A stretch of 64,000 nucleotides of DNA. It comes from Dermatophagoides farinae. Its lineage: Eukaryota; Arthropoda; Arachnida; Sarcoptiformes; Pyroglyphidae. Below, in pieces: positions 49,931 to 63,039 of this stretch (its first letter is position 1; the number at the start of each line of letters is the position of its first letter). Below the pieces are notes generated by a model that was given only the letters and a program-made list of their open reading frames with translations, ran no database searches and was not told the origin of the DNA. The stretch covers positions 4,736,001-4,800,000 of the forward strand of contig NC_134680.1 of the NCBI RefSeq assembly GCF_024713945.1, read 5' to 3'. Position numbers and translations under genes: made by a program.

Positions 49931-52900
49931 AATGTCGATAATGATTGATTTTATGAGGAAAAAAATAACTAGATGATAATCACACAAAAATTAAATCAAA
50001 TCAAATATATATAATTCTTGAATGAATATTTTTTTTCTTTGATAAAAATGATGAACAAAAATTAGCATTTATAAACGAGTGATGATGATGATGAAAAAAC
50101 AAACACAAAAAAATTGAAACGCCTTGTTGACAAACACAAACACACACACACACCAGACAGAAAAAAAGATGTGTGAAAAAGAAAGCAAAAAAAATTACAC
50201 ATAAAAAGGCGGTTATAATGATATTGATGATGATGATGGCGAGAAAAGATTTTGTTAATAGTATTTATCAATGTCTGTTGTTGTCGTTGTTGTTGTTTAA
50301 GGAGAGGGTGAAGATGTGGATGCTGTTTTTTTTGGAATGAAATTTTCTTTTTTAACCACCACATTAAGATCAAATCATCAGACCAGCAGCATAAACGAAA
50401 TGTGAAAAAAAATCTGATATTTTTTGATAAGATTTTTTTTTTTACTTATTTCACCAAATATACAAATCACAGAATGAATTTCTTTTTTTTCACGTCGTCG
50501 TTTTTGATTGATTAAAAGATCTGGTTGAGATATGAGAAAAAAAATGATTGAAGAAAAATGAGGAGGAAATGATCTCGTCGTTATCGACGACGTCTCCCTT
50601 TTGTTTGATTATATAAAAACGAAAATAATTGATTGATGATTGATTTTGTTGAAATTCAAAGCCAAAAATGAATGAAATTTGAATAAAACCCAGATTTTTC
50701 TCTTCTTTTTTTCACTAGTAAATTAGCCCAAAAATTTCCCACAATTTTAATCAAATCGATCCAAATAACCGACGAAATAACAAAACCACAGGCAAACACT
50801 GTGATAGTGAATTGGCTAACGTACAGACGTTATCAACTAAGGAATCGATCTAAATTGGCGCCCATATAGCAAACACATATACCACATAGTGCATAAAGCC
50901 AAAAGTACAAACACAATCAAATATAAAACTGACTGACACAAGAAAATCAGTTCTTTTTTTTGGTTGATCGTGGTGGCTTAGATTGCAACTTTTTCGTTTT
51001 TCTTTTGGTGATACGTTATTCAATGAAACCAGCCAATGATGTAGTTAGTCAAATGTGCTATGGTTTGGTCGATTGACTTTCAATGGTGTATGCTGATGAT
51101 GATGATAGTGTTCAATTTATAGTTCATTTTTTTTTCTCCTTGATAATTTGATCGGTATCACGATTATTATTATTATTATTATTACACAACATTAAATGTT
51201 GTTTGATGATGATATAATATGAATGCGATGGTCGTTTGAAACGCCCATATTTTTATTGTGATGAGGGAAAGAAAAATCGGTTGACCAAACACATATAAAA
51301 AGAGAAAGAAAAGCTAAAAATTCTATCCAAATGAATTCCGATCTACAGCCAGGAAAATCTTCATCATTGAGGATGATGTTGTTATGCTGGTCAATTCTAA
51401 TATATTGATTCTGATTGATTAGATTAATCAAAACGATGATGACAATGATAAAAGAGAGTAGATAGCCTGGCGACAATAAACATGTGATGATGATAACAAC
51501 GGTTTTGATTTTTATTTGGTTGGTTGATTTGATCCAGCCGATTTTGACTATTTATATTTGATTCTTATTAATCAATCATTCATAAGATGACGATGATGAT
51601 GATGATGATTTACCAGGAAATATAAACATACACATACACAACGTGCAAACATGTAAAAAAAAAATAAAGAAGCCGACGCCCCTTCTTTTCTGTTCAACCA
51701 CAAGAGATGAATAGCTCTGCTGTCGTCGCCCGTTTTTTTTTTGGTTTGGTTTGGTTTGTTGTTGTCGTTGTTTCTATATCAATCGATTAACACATTCATT
51801 TATTCTATTGGATTTAGAGATATATTATATTTTTCTGGTTGCCAGTTTTTTCTTTGATGGTAAACATACACAACAAAGTGAGCGAGAGAAACAAAAAAAT
51901 AACAACAATAATAATAACAAGAAAAGAAAAAACAAAAACAATAAAGAAAAACGAGCAGCGATTGATGAATTTTTTTATTTTTATTTTTCACTGTTTGATT
52001 CGATTGATGATCACCATTACCAATTGCATGATGATTAATCAATCACATAATTCTTGTTCGACGAATGTTGCTGTTGGTGATGAGTATGAACATTCGAATT
52101 TGAATGTTTTGGACACTGGATAGACAGACAGACAGACAAAATGAAATGGATCAACTTTTTTTTTCTTTACGATTTCAATTCATTTTTTTTGTTGTTGTTG
52201 GTTTGTTCGAACGTTTTAAATTTTTGTGTTGTTATTGTAGTTGTTGTCGATATATGAATTTAATTTTTGATAATAATAAACAACAACAACAACACACACA
52301 CACACAATTTGCTAAAGATTTATTTCATTTTCACCATTGTCGGTGCGTGATGTTTTGCGGCTCAAGCCGTGTGTTTGGCTATTCGATGATACGGCCGATA
52401 CATGATACATACGGACAAACGAACTAAGAATAAGAACAACCAGCATCCACAACACAAACTAACTGACACAATGAAACAAAAGCGGTATTTTGTAGCAGCA
52501 GAGTTAGATGCAGAATAGAATGAGTGTGGTAGTGGAGAAGAAGAAGAAGAACAACAACAACAACAACAACAAAAGCGGGAAAATATACACACTGAAAACA
52601 GGAACAAGGCTTGGCTGTTGTTGTGTGTGGTAGTAGCATAAATATATCCATAATTGAATTGGATTTTTTCACTACTTATGGTAGTAGTCAATAAATCTGT
52701 TATGTGAAATTCATTGATTAAATTCAACAGAATAAACATATTGTGAATTGTAGAAGCATTCTATTGTGTTGGTAGAAATAAACAAGGAAAAACGAACGGA
52801 TAAACGTAATATCCTTATTTTCTATACTACTACCATATACTTTTCAATTTTCAATTTTTTTTTTGATTTTTGATTTGGATTCGATTTTTAATTTCTCTCG

Positions 52901-54206
52901 AATTTTATCAGTTTTTTTTGTCTTTTTGATTTTTTCTGATTGGGATATCTTTGATTTAGTTAATTAATCTAATTAACAAATGCAAATTAATCTCATGATG
53001 ATGAATAATAATTAGTCATCATTGTCAGATAAATTTGAATTCAATGAATTGATTGTGATTCATTAACTTTGTTAACTTTACAAGAGCAGGAAATACTCGA
53101 ATCATCATTCGAACACATAAACACATTCGATTTATCCACACACACATAAACACACAAATCGATCGTCATGATTTGTGACCAATGTGAACAAAGAAAATTT
53201 GAAAACTATTTAACATGAAATACAATCTATGTCGAAAGACATTCATCAGGTCAAAGGTCAAACACTATGTGATTCTTGACTTTTTTTTCCTCAACATGAT
53301 TGTTGATGTTGATGTTGTCATTTTTTTGTTGTTGTTGTTGTTGTTAATTTTGTTTATAATGGCTTTTGCTTTCTTTTATTCTCTTGTAATTTTAGACTAT
53401 AGTGAGAATGTTTAATGCTGAATACATACTCACAAACACATACAACAGGATGTTTGATGATAATCATCATCATCATCAACCAAATGACCACAACGGAAAC
53501 GGAAATAGTCAGACCAGATAAGACAAATAAACAAAAAAGTTGAATTAACAAAATAACATCTCTTCAACTGGCAAACATTATTAGTTTAAACATCTGGATC
53601 TTTGGAAATCCAAATCCAAATCAACACATGGAGGGAGTGTGTCGATCACACGCCAGGGTGTCGCCAATCAACAGCATCAACAAGAATGGATTTAACCAAA
53701 GAAAATTCTCATGCCAAGAACTGCCACCAATCACACCAACACACATAAATGATGATGATGATGATGATGACCTGAATTCGTGAGATCGTGAAACTTTGAA
53801 TCAAGATGATTGTTCTTTTTGATGAAATTTTTTTTTTATATAACCATCGAAATGATTAATCATCATTCGAAAATTCTGAATAATGATGAGGAAAAAAAAA
53901 ACATTCGTTCGAGTTGAACGAGTTTTTTTTTCATTTTTTTTTTTGTTCTTTTCGTCATACAATTAATCAAACACAATTGAATTTGAACCAAACAGAAGTG
54001 ATGGGTTAATTTTTTTTTAATTGTTTGTTAATTTTAGGATAAAAAAAAGGATGATTGTATCATCGTCATCATCATCATCATTATTATCAGACGAAAACAA
54101 TCGAAAAAAAACTCAAACTCAAATCAAATAAATTTTTTTCAGTTTAAAAAAAAAAATTTATTTTTGTTGTATTGTAATAAGCTCGTCAGCTATTTCGATC
54201 CACAAG

Positions 54207-54209
<3 letters not shown>

Positions 54210-54238
<29 letters not shown>
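54210..54238. repeat. (CA)n microsatellite
   Basis: A pure CA run of about 28 bases. Confidence 0.95.
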
Positions 54239-54240
<2 letters not shown>

Positions 54241-55482
54241 ATACGGTTCGATTTGTGATTCGATTCAATCAATCAACCGAAACATTCGATGAAAATGAAA
54301 AGTTTTTTTTTGTTTTGTTTCTTTTATCCATCCATTCATTCATTCAATTTGAAATCAAAATCCGTTTAGAAAGAAAACACCATCATCATACAACGATAAC
54401 GACAACGACGACGGCAGCAGCAGCAGCAGCAAAAAAATGATATCGATTGACACCGGACATGTACAACACAATAAGTGTGGTGCGTGTGTTTGTTGTGTGC
54501 ATTCATTTGTGAAATCTAACGAAAAAAAAAGAAGAAAAAAAAATTGAAATCAAGTCACTTCAAATTGTATGATCCGGGGATTCATTCTATTCGTATATGA
54601 AAGAAAACAAAACAAAACAAAAAAAAACTTGGCAAGTTGAATTGGTGAATGAAAACAAAAACAAAAAAAAAAATTGAATCAAATTGAAACTTTTCACTTT
54701 CATGTCTATTTATTTTTTTTTTTGTTTTTCATGTTTTTTTTTTGTTTTGTTATTTTCAATGAAAACAGAAATACAGGAAATGAATTTTTCAAAAACAACT
54801 GGCCAAATTGTTGGAAACAAAACCAGATGAACAAATTATAATTGATTAAAATTATGATTGTTTGGAAAAAAAATGATCCATAAATTATGACAAGAGATCA
54901 ATTGAAAATCAATCAGCCAAAGCAAAAAAAAAAAAAAACAAAAATAAAAAAAAACCAAAACAACAAACAAAACCAACAGGTCATTGATGGACACAGCAAC
55001 AACAACAACAACAACAAAAAACATCGACAAACAAACAAAACAAAAACAACAAAAAAACTTGTTGCTCTATTCTTATTATTGTGTTTAAAATTATTTTTTT
55101 CACACATCTCTTTTTGTGGTCAATCTTGTTTTTTGTTGTTGTTGTTGTTGTTGTTGTTGATGTCCATCATTTTCATTCATTTAAAATGATCTTCGTCATC
55201 ATCATCATCATCATCATTTTGTATGTATTTTCATTCTCTTCTTCATATAATTATATCAAATGCTATGGTTTGTTTTTAATTTCGTTTTTTTTTGTTTTGT
55301 TTTATTTCATAATTAGCCAACAGCATTATTAGTATATATAATATATACAGAAGCTTGTCATAAGGAAAAAGTTCATGAATCATTGAACATTTAACATGAA
55401 CTTAATCTTAATGACAATCTAATTATCGATATAATCAATTAATGAGCAACGTATCTCGTTCGAATACGAAGAAGAATCTAGC

Positions 55483-55504
55483 ACCCTCATTTGAGGATGA
55501 GGGT
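55483..55504. repeat. Perfect inverted repeat, 8-bp arms
   Basis: ACCCTCAT, a 6-base loop and ATGAGGGT form a hairpin that is GC-richer than its surroundings. No gene is adjacent and no function can be assigned. Confidence 0.8.
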
Positions 55505-55990
55505 TATCAAACGTTTTTTCTTTTCATTTATGACAAAATCAGCGATTCAAAAATAGGCTTGTCAGTTTTTTTTTCGGTGGAGATACGGAAAAAAAAGAAA
55601 AATTGATTTTAACAATTTTTATAAATTGAAAACATTTAAACATCAAAACATTTCTATCGATTGAAGAAATTGTGTACAACTATAATTTTGATTTGATGAA
55701 AAAAAAAAATTAATGCTGCTGCTGCTAGCTCCGATGGCTAAAATGAAAAAAAACCCACCATCACCATCACAACAACAACAACAACAACAACGATCAAACA
55801 TTGATGGTTGCATTTTTTTTCTCTTTTTTTTCGCCTGTTGGTATCACATCAAACTCATTTCTCATTATATCATTATCATCATACCCGTCGCATCATTTGA
55901 ATGTCGCTAATGATCGTTTTTTTTTTGATAATGGTCACAAGTTGAATCAACGACAATTTTTCCTATCTTCATTCATGATGACGATGACGA

Positions 55991-56021
<31 letters not shown>

Positions 56022-57871
56022 CATCATCATTATCAACATAAATTGGTCGAGACAGTAATAATATAATGATGACCCAAAGTCGAAAAAAGGAATCGAATCA
56101 AAAAATTTGTTTTTTTATATCCACTGAATATTTTCAAACAATTTCAACCTCTATTTTTTTTTACAAACAAAAAATTCGATTGATGATAATGATGATGAAC
56201 GATTGTCAAAAACATTCAAATAATTTTTTGCCCTTTTTTATTTCTTTTCGAAACAATTGTTTTGTTTACAAAACCAAAATTAGCAATAATTATATGGACA
56301 TTTTTATCATTTATTTTAATGGTCAATTGTACAAATAAATATTGATCATTAATCGATTGATGATGGCTACAGCTGTGTGTGTGTGTGTGTAGCATGGCCA
56401 TCATTGTATTGATGTATAATCATCATCATCATCATCATCATTGCATCGTACCACCAAACACACATCATTCATTGATTGAATTGAATGAAAATGAAAACTT
56501 TTAATTCAATATGGCAGGTAATTTGGTGATGGCCACGATGAAAAAAAAATCATCATGATTTGTATAATTTGTAATATAATATATGATGATGATGATGATG
56601 ATGATGATAATGAAAACAATCAATCAATTGGAATCAATTTCAAACAAGGCCGCTAAATATTGCTTCTGCTGCTACTGGAAATAATTAGCAACAACAGGGA
56701 AACATCATCATCATCGTTTATTTTGGAAGACAAAAAAAAAGAAAATAAAAAATACATCGATTGATCAATCAATCAAGCGATCGATTTTTTTTATTATGAA
56801 TTCTGTCCAATAACTTTGTAAAAAAAAAAAAAAATTTTATCAATGTGGCTCGTGGCATTATTTTATTATGACCAGCAAGTGACAAAAAATTGATTTTTTT
56901 TTTTGGAAGAAAACAACCGGAAGACAATTTGGTCTGGTTTTATTTGTTTGTTTGTTTGTTTATTTCATCAAACAAACAAACAAAAACAAGAAAATGATGT
57001 GCGAAATTTAAAAAAAAATGAATACATCAACAACATCAACAACTGAGTAATGCAAAATTTTTTCTGGATGAAAACAAATGTGCACCATCAACGGTCGTGT
57101 TTGATCATCCACAATTCATCTCTTTTTGTTGGTCGACTTGACTTGAAATGAAATGATGATGATGATGATGATGATAATTTAAATTTAAAATTCAACAGAA
57201 AAAAAAATTTATACTGATCACGTTTCACATTTACTCAACATCCACATATACAGCTATTGTTTTGTATACAGAAGAAAAAAAAAATTGTCAAATTTCGAAT
57301 GAATGAAAGAAAAAACCGGTTCATCATTTTGTGTTTGTGTGGATAACGAATGATGATTGTTGTTGTTTTGGGCGATGTGTGTTTTTTTTTCTTGAAATAA
57401 ATGATGATGATGATGATGAAGAGTTGAAGAATTATGTTTCACATTTGATGAATACATAACGTACATAACGTAAGTGATTAATTTGTTCATATTTTTTTTA
57501 ATCCAGATTTTTTATCCATTTCAAATTAATTGATTTTTTGCTGTTGTTTTTCCACAGTTTGTCACCATCATTAATTTTGAATTTTAAGAAATTAAATTTT
57601 AAAATTGTTTCAACACTACTACCACCACCATCAACAAATGATGTAGTTTTTTTCATGAAAAATTTTTTTTTTTATTATCTTTATTTTCATCAATGCAATG
57701 TTATGTAATTATGAAAAGAATTGACAATTTTCTCACCTGCCGGCTCTGTCTATCTGTCTGTGTGTGTGTCTTCATATGATTATCATAAAGAAAATGAAAA
57801 AAATTAATTATCATTTCTGTGTGTGTCTTCCATTTTTTTTTTATTGATAATGTTTGTTGAAAAGCAATTTT

Positions 57872-57900
57872 TTGTTGTTGTTGTTGTTGTTGTTGTTGTT
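57872..57900. repeat. (TTG)n microsatellite
   Basis: A TTG/GTT trinucleotide run of about 29 bases preceded by a T run. Confidence 0.93.
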
Positions 57901-59119
57901 CAAATCATAATAATGATGATGATGATGATGATTGAAGGATTGGATCAAGGTTTATGTGTTGTGATTATATTTCATCATTGATTCAAATGATGATCATCAT
58001 CCAATGATTTGATTCATATGGATTCAATTATTTTATATATTTACAACTTGATCATTATGATTATGAATATGCAAATCCATATAAACATGAGAAGTAATAA
58101 ATTTCAATGAATTTTTATTTTTTTTTTTATTTTTGGTGCAATTCAATTATGATTCAAAAGACAACCTTGAATCAATCATCATCATCATCAATATGAAATG
58201 AATTATTCACAACCGATATATATAAGACAACTGATGACAAAAAAAACACACAAAAACCAGATTGGTGAAATTTTTTTTTCCAATCTTGATGTTTCCTTTC
58301 CGTTTCTTGTCCGAGTCTGACCGAATAAAATGAAAAAAAAAAATCTTTTCATCAAAACAAACGAGGTAAACAAATCATTGTGGTTTTCGTTGTTGTTTCT
58401 CTCTAAATGAATTTGTTTTCTTCTTTAGAAATTGAATAAAATAAAACAAAACAAAACAAAACGACTTTTTATTTTGGAAAAAAACTGGTTTTTAAAGCTT
58501 GAATGATGCTGATGATGATGATGATGAATAATAATCATGGAAGCGAAAAATTGAAACTACCTGAATGATAGAGAAGATAAAACAAAAACAAAAACAAAAC
58601 ATAAATGAAAATTATTCAGGAACCAAATTTTTTTTTCGCGTTCGAAATGAACAAAAGATTCGATTTGGTTTGTTTGGCTCCAATGTATTTATTTATTCGA
58701 GTTTGAATGCCGTCCATTGTTAATTGATTTTTACATTATTATGACAATGAAAAAAAATCAATCAATCAATCAATGAAATAAGAATAGATTATTATCGGTT
58801 ATTTATAATCGAAACGTCATTTATGGATTCTATATATTCGGATACATGGTTAACTTATAATCTCGGATTTGTGACAGAATTTATCACCTTGATCACAAAA
58901 TTGAAGAATATTGATAAAAAATATGATATTTCCAATTGAATATCATCATCATTCATTATAATGATTACCATTTCGCATGAAGAAGAAGAAGATATTGGCA
59001 AGTTATGTTTCATGTAGTTTTTTTTTATTATCATCATCATCATCATTTTAATAACCTTAAAAAACATCAAATAGAAAAAACAATTTGACTGCTTCTGCTG
59101 ATGGTGATGGAATTCATTT

Positions 59120-59144
59120 CCTCTCTCTCTCTCTCTCTCTCTCT
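59120..59144. repeat. (CT)n microsatellite
   Basis: A CT dinucleotide run of about 24 bases. Confidence 0.93.
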
Positions 59145-59941
59145 TTCTGTTTTCCATTCAATCATGCCCAAAAAAGAAAAAACATTTATCAATAAAATCC
59201 TCAACTATCAACAGAGAGGATTATGTTAATGATGATGATGATGTTTTTTAATGATCAAAAATTGCCTTCTGAAATTCGTATTCAATTACAGCAACAGCAA
59301 CAACAACAACAAAAAGATTTATATACTTAACATATGGTTAAGCAATAATAATAATCATATAAAAAAAAACATCATCTGAAGATGAATTCAGTAGTTTTGT
59401 TAAATTAACTTGAAAAATGAACCAATGTTTATCGACAATAATAAAAAAAATGTGGATGATTTATTCATTTACAATCAATCATATCATAATCGATATGTCA
59501 CCATGTTATCATTTTTTGCGATCATCATCATTTTGATTAAAGAAAAAACTTAATCTTTCTGAGAAAAACAAAAACATCAATAGAAGAAAGAGTGTAGAAA
59601 ATATTTCAAAAAAATCTTTGTGTTTTCCTGATATTTTTTTCATCTATACACGCACACACACACACACACAAACAATTTAAGAAAAAAATTTAAAAAGAAA
59701 AATGAAAATGACCAAAATAATAATGACCGAATTCATTTTTTCCTGTTACATACACCACACACACACACACACTGTTATAGCTAAATCATCATCATTTGGA
59801 TTGTCTACCATTAATGATAATGATCATTACTACCATCATAAAATAGAAAAAAAACACACTACGTTCAAATGGAAAGCGATATTGTTAATTTCAACAACGA
59901 TATCAAAAAACCGGAAAAACAAATGTCAAATGCAATTGTTG

Positions 59942-59947
59942 TTTATT
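59942..59947 (-). terminator. Candidate poly(A) signal of beta-catenin
   Basis: Minus-strand AATAAA about 220 bases beyond the beta-catenin stop at 60166. This distance is plausible for a short 3' UTR. Confidence 0.4.
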
Positions 59948-60165
59948 AATATCAATGATGATTATCAAATAGAAAAAAAAGTATAAAAAATAAGATGAAA
60001 ATAAAAGGAAAAAGCTAAAATAATAATCGAAGTAGGTGTGTGTTGCTGTGCTTGTTGAAATATTTGGTTATGATTGATTGATTGATTGTTTGTTTGTTTG
60101 GTCCAAATTATATCATTATACGATTCAAAAATTAAATTCCATCAATTAGAATATTTGGTTTTCAT

Positions 60166-60184
60166 TTAGAGATCAGTATCATAC
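60166..60184 (-). other. 19-base terminal coding exon of beta-catenin
   Basis: After a GAATAG acceptor, a single G completes the Trp codon split by the previous GTAAGT donor. Tyr-Asp-Thr-Asp-Leu-stop follows. The result WYDTDL aligns with the human C-terminus WFDTDL, the PDZ-binding motif. The agreement of splice signals, phase and sequence makes this tiny exon convincing. Confidence 0.93.
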
Positions 60185-63039
60185 CTATTCAAAAAAAACA
60201 GTGTTAATTATAAGGTTTGTGTACATTGAATTAATTGATAGAAACTTACCAAGCTCCAACTTGTCCCTGCATTGATTGTTGTTGTTGAAGAGACATTTGT
60301 TGTTGTGGTCCAGGTTGTTGTTGTTGTGGATGTACAGGTTGCATTGATGATTGTTGTGGTGGCGGCGGTCCATTACTTGTATCCATTCGATCATAGCTCA
60401 TATCATTTGGATCCATATCCATTGCTGACATTCTCGTATGTCCATATCCTCCATGATTTACCATAGGATCTAAAATCTTTAAATCATCATCATTATGGAT
60501 TCAGTTCATAAGATAAATTCAATCATATGGTTTACCTGAGAATCATAGGGTTGTTGATGAAATGGACGTGATTGAGCTGAATGAACACTTGGCGGGCCTT
60601 GTTGTCCTGGATGATATAATGGTTCTTGGAACGTATCATCCGGCAACAAGTTCATATCGACCATATCTGGACCGCCTGGTGCCCAATTTGCTGTATCATC
60701 TCGATACAATGTATTGGTCAATTCCATTGACAATCGTTTTTTATAATCAGGTGATTTTTCACCCGACATTTTAAATAAAACGGCAGCAGCATATGTGGCA
60801 ATGCCTTCATTTGGTGATTGTAAAAGATGTGTTAATGGTGATGTAGCACCTTCAGCTTCGATCATATCAGCACCTGATATCATAATTCAAAATCATAGTA
60901 TTAATAATATGTATAAAATTATAAATTATCGAAAAAACATACCTTCTTTATCGGTAGCCAATTCACAAAGAACACCGACGGCAACACGTTGAATATTTTC
61001 AACATCACTATAAAGTATACGAACGAATGTTGATATAACATTCAAACTACGAATAACGGCTCGATTATGTGGATCTTTGGCCAATGTATGTAATGCACCA
61101 ACGGTGCCTTCAACAATTTCTTCCATTCGTACACCATCGGTTAATGCCGTTATATTCTGGCTACCATTTGATGTCATACTATTACGTTGTCGTGTTTCCT
61201 GGTACGCTTTATTCAATAATTGAACCAAACGTTGTATTGTATTATTCTCCCTGAGTGGAGCATGATTAGCTGGACATAGAGCCAGATTTCTAATTAAACC
61301 AATAACTGCTTTAATCAATGGCCAACGGCTTGGATGATTCAATAGATTTACGATTACAGGTAATCCATACTGTAATCGTACAGCATTCTGTGCCATTTCT
61401 GATTCAGCATGACGACTGGTCAGATGACGTAGTGCGCAAACAGCCGGTTCGGTTATTTCTTCATGATTACCAGCTTGTATGATTGTACGAACTAATGCTT
61501 CAATACCGCCTACCTGGCAGACAATCGTTTTATTTGCCTGATTATTACAGGTTAGATTGGAAAGAATACCAGCAGCACATGTAACAATATTGATATCATT
61601 TGTATTCAATAATTGTACAAGATTCTGAAAAAAAAAATTTTGTAAAAAATGATTATAATTCAAAATCTAATTTTGTAAAAAAAAATCTCACTTACGTGCA
61701 ACAATTCGGTAAGGTTTTCACATTTAGTGGCAGCATCGGAAAGATTACGTAATGTCCATAGACAATTCAATACAAGACGTTGACTTGGACTTGTCAAATG
61801 CATGGCTAATGCTTGCATACCATCATTCTGTACGATGGCAGGTTTATTGCTTGAACAAACGGACAAAACTTTCAACACACGTGATGTGGTCCACAATAGT
61901 TTTTCATATTGATAGGTTTTCATTATACGTACTAATTGTGCTGGACCACCACTTGCCAATATGATCAATTTACCTTCCTGATTACCATAGGCTAATATCT
62001 GTAAACAATCGGTTACGATGGCCAAAAATTTGAAATTATCTCGTCGTAAAAGGGCAACCATTTTCTGCAAACCACCGGCCATTCTGACGGCAATTTTGGA
62101 TCCTTCTTGATGAAGTAAAAGATTGTGCAATGTTGTTATAGCATAAAACAATACGGATTCGACTGGTGATGATAATAATTTAACCAATGCAACAATACCG
62201 CCCGATTTGAAGATGGTCAACAGGCCTTGTCGATGTTGTGATAGAAGATGTAAAACAGCAGCGGCACTTTTTGTCGTATCAACATCGTTACTTTGAGACA
62301 TAACACGTATCAATGCATCGACCATTTGTGGTGAATTCATAATGGCATGACGAGAAGCTTCTTTCTTTGATAGCTGGTGTACCATCATTGCTGCTTGGCC
62401 AACGACAACCTGATCTTCATCATTCAATAATTTAATCAATTCAGGTATGGCACGTGTTGCAAGATCAGCATCATCTTGATAATTAATCAAATTAACAACG
62501 GCATGTTTGAGCATCTGTGATGGTTCAGCCAAACGTTGTACACTTGTCGCTTGATTTGGATCAAATTGTGTTGATGGTATTTCCATACCTTCATCCATTG
62601 TTTCAGGAAACATAGCGGCACGTACACGTTGTGATCGTGTTTGATTTAATTCATCAACAACTTGTTCATCAGCAAATGCTTCACCAAATGTTTGATCCCA
62701 ATCAAAACCCATATTATTTGGATCATTCATATCTTCTTCATTGACCGACATTGACGGTGTCATTGGATTCGATTGTCCACAAGAATTGAAACCAGAATCA
62801 ACACCAAGATAGCCGCCATGATTTGACCAACATTGTTGTTTTTGTTGATCATTCATTGTCATTGTACCATTTGGTTGCCCATTTAAAGCTGTTTGTCCCG
62901 GTTGTTGTTGTGGATTCGATGATGATTGTGGTTGTACACCACCGCCATTCGTCATTTTCATTGTTGTATTACCAGCACTACCACCAACAACACGATTCGA
63001 TGGAACCGGTGGTCCACGATTTGGTTGTTGATAGGACAT
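60166..63039 (-). CDS. arm: Armadillo / beta-catenin
   Basis: Exons 63039-61696, 61624-60943, 60873-60536, 60476-60250 and 60184-60166 have introns of 59-71 bases and consistent phases, giving 869 residues (human 781). The Gln/Asn/Gly-rich N-terminus leads to the phosphodegron DSGFNS (residues 81-86). Its +4-spaced sites are S82, S86, S90 and T94. Next is the alpha-catenin-binding region ([11 protein letters not shown]), then armadillo repeats (about 165-690) nearly identical to vertebrate ones, for example [33 protein letters not shown] and HLTSRH. The acidic/Gln-rich C-terminal tail ends YDTDL. Beta-catenin links cadherins to alpha-catenin at adherens junctions and co-activates TCF in the nucleus under Wnt signalling; GSK3/CK1 phosphorylation of the degron drives its destruction. 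The acceptor at 60477 was chosen because the next AG, six bases further on, would give an immediate stop. Confidence 0.97.

Larger units (their letters stand above)
49931..60165. other. Gene-free repeat-rich region between the MTA-like gene and beta-catenin
   Basis: No supportable coding exon on either strand. Open frames are simple-repeat translations. Notable contents are a CA run (54210-54238), a GTT run (57872-57900), a CT run (59120-59144), ATG/CAT runs, a hairpin at 55483-55504, a minus-strand GTGAGA donor-like site near 57735, and the likely beta-catenin 3' UTR near 59.9-60.17 kb. Confidence 0.65.

Noticed and set aside
60470-60475. Use of the AG at 60471-60470 as the acceptor of beta-catenin exon 4
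   Set aside because: In the required phase it would give Ile-Leu-Trp-stop. The AG six bases earlier keeps the frame open to the DTDL exon.
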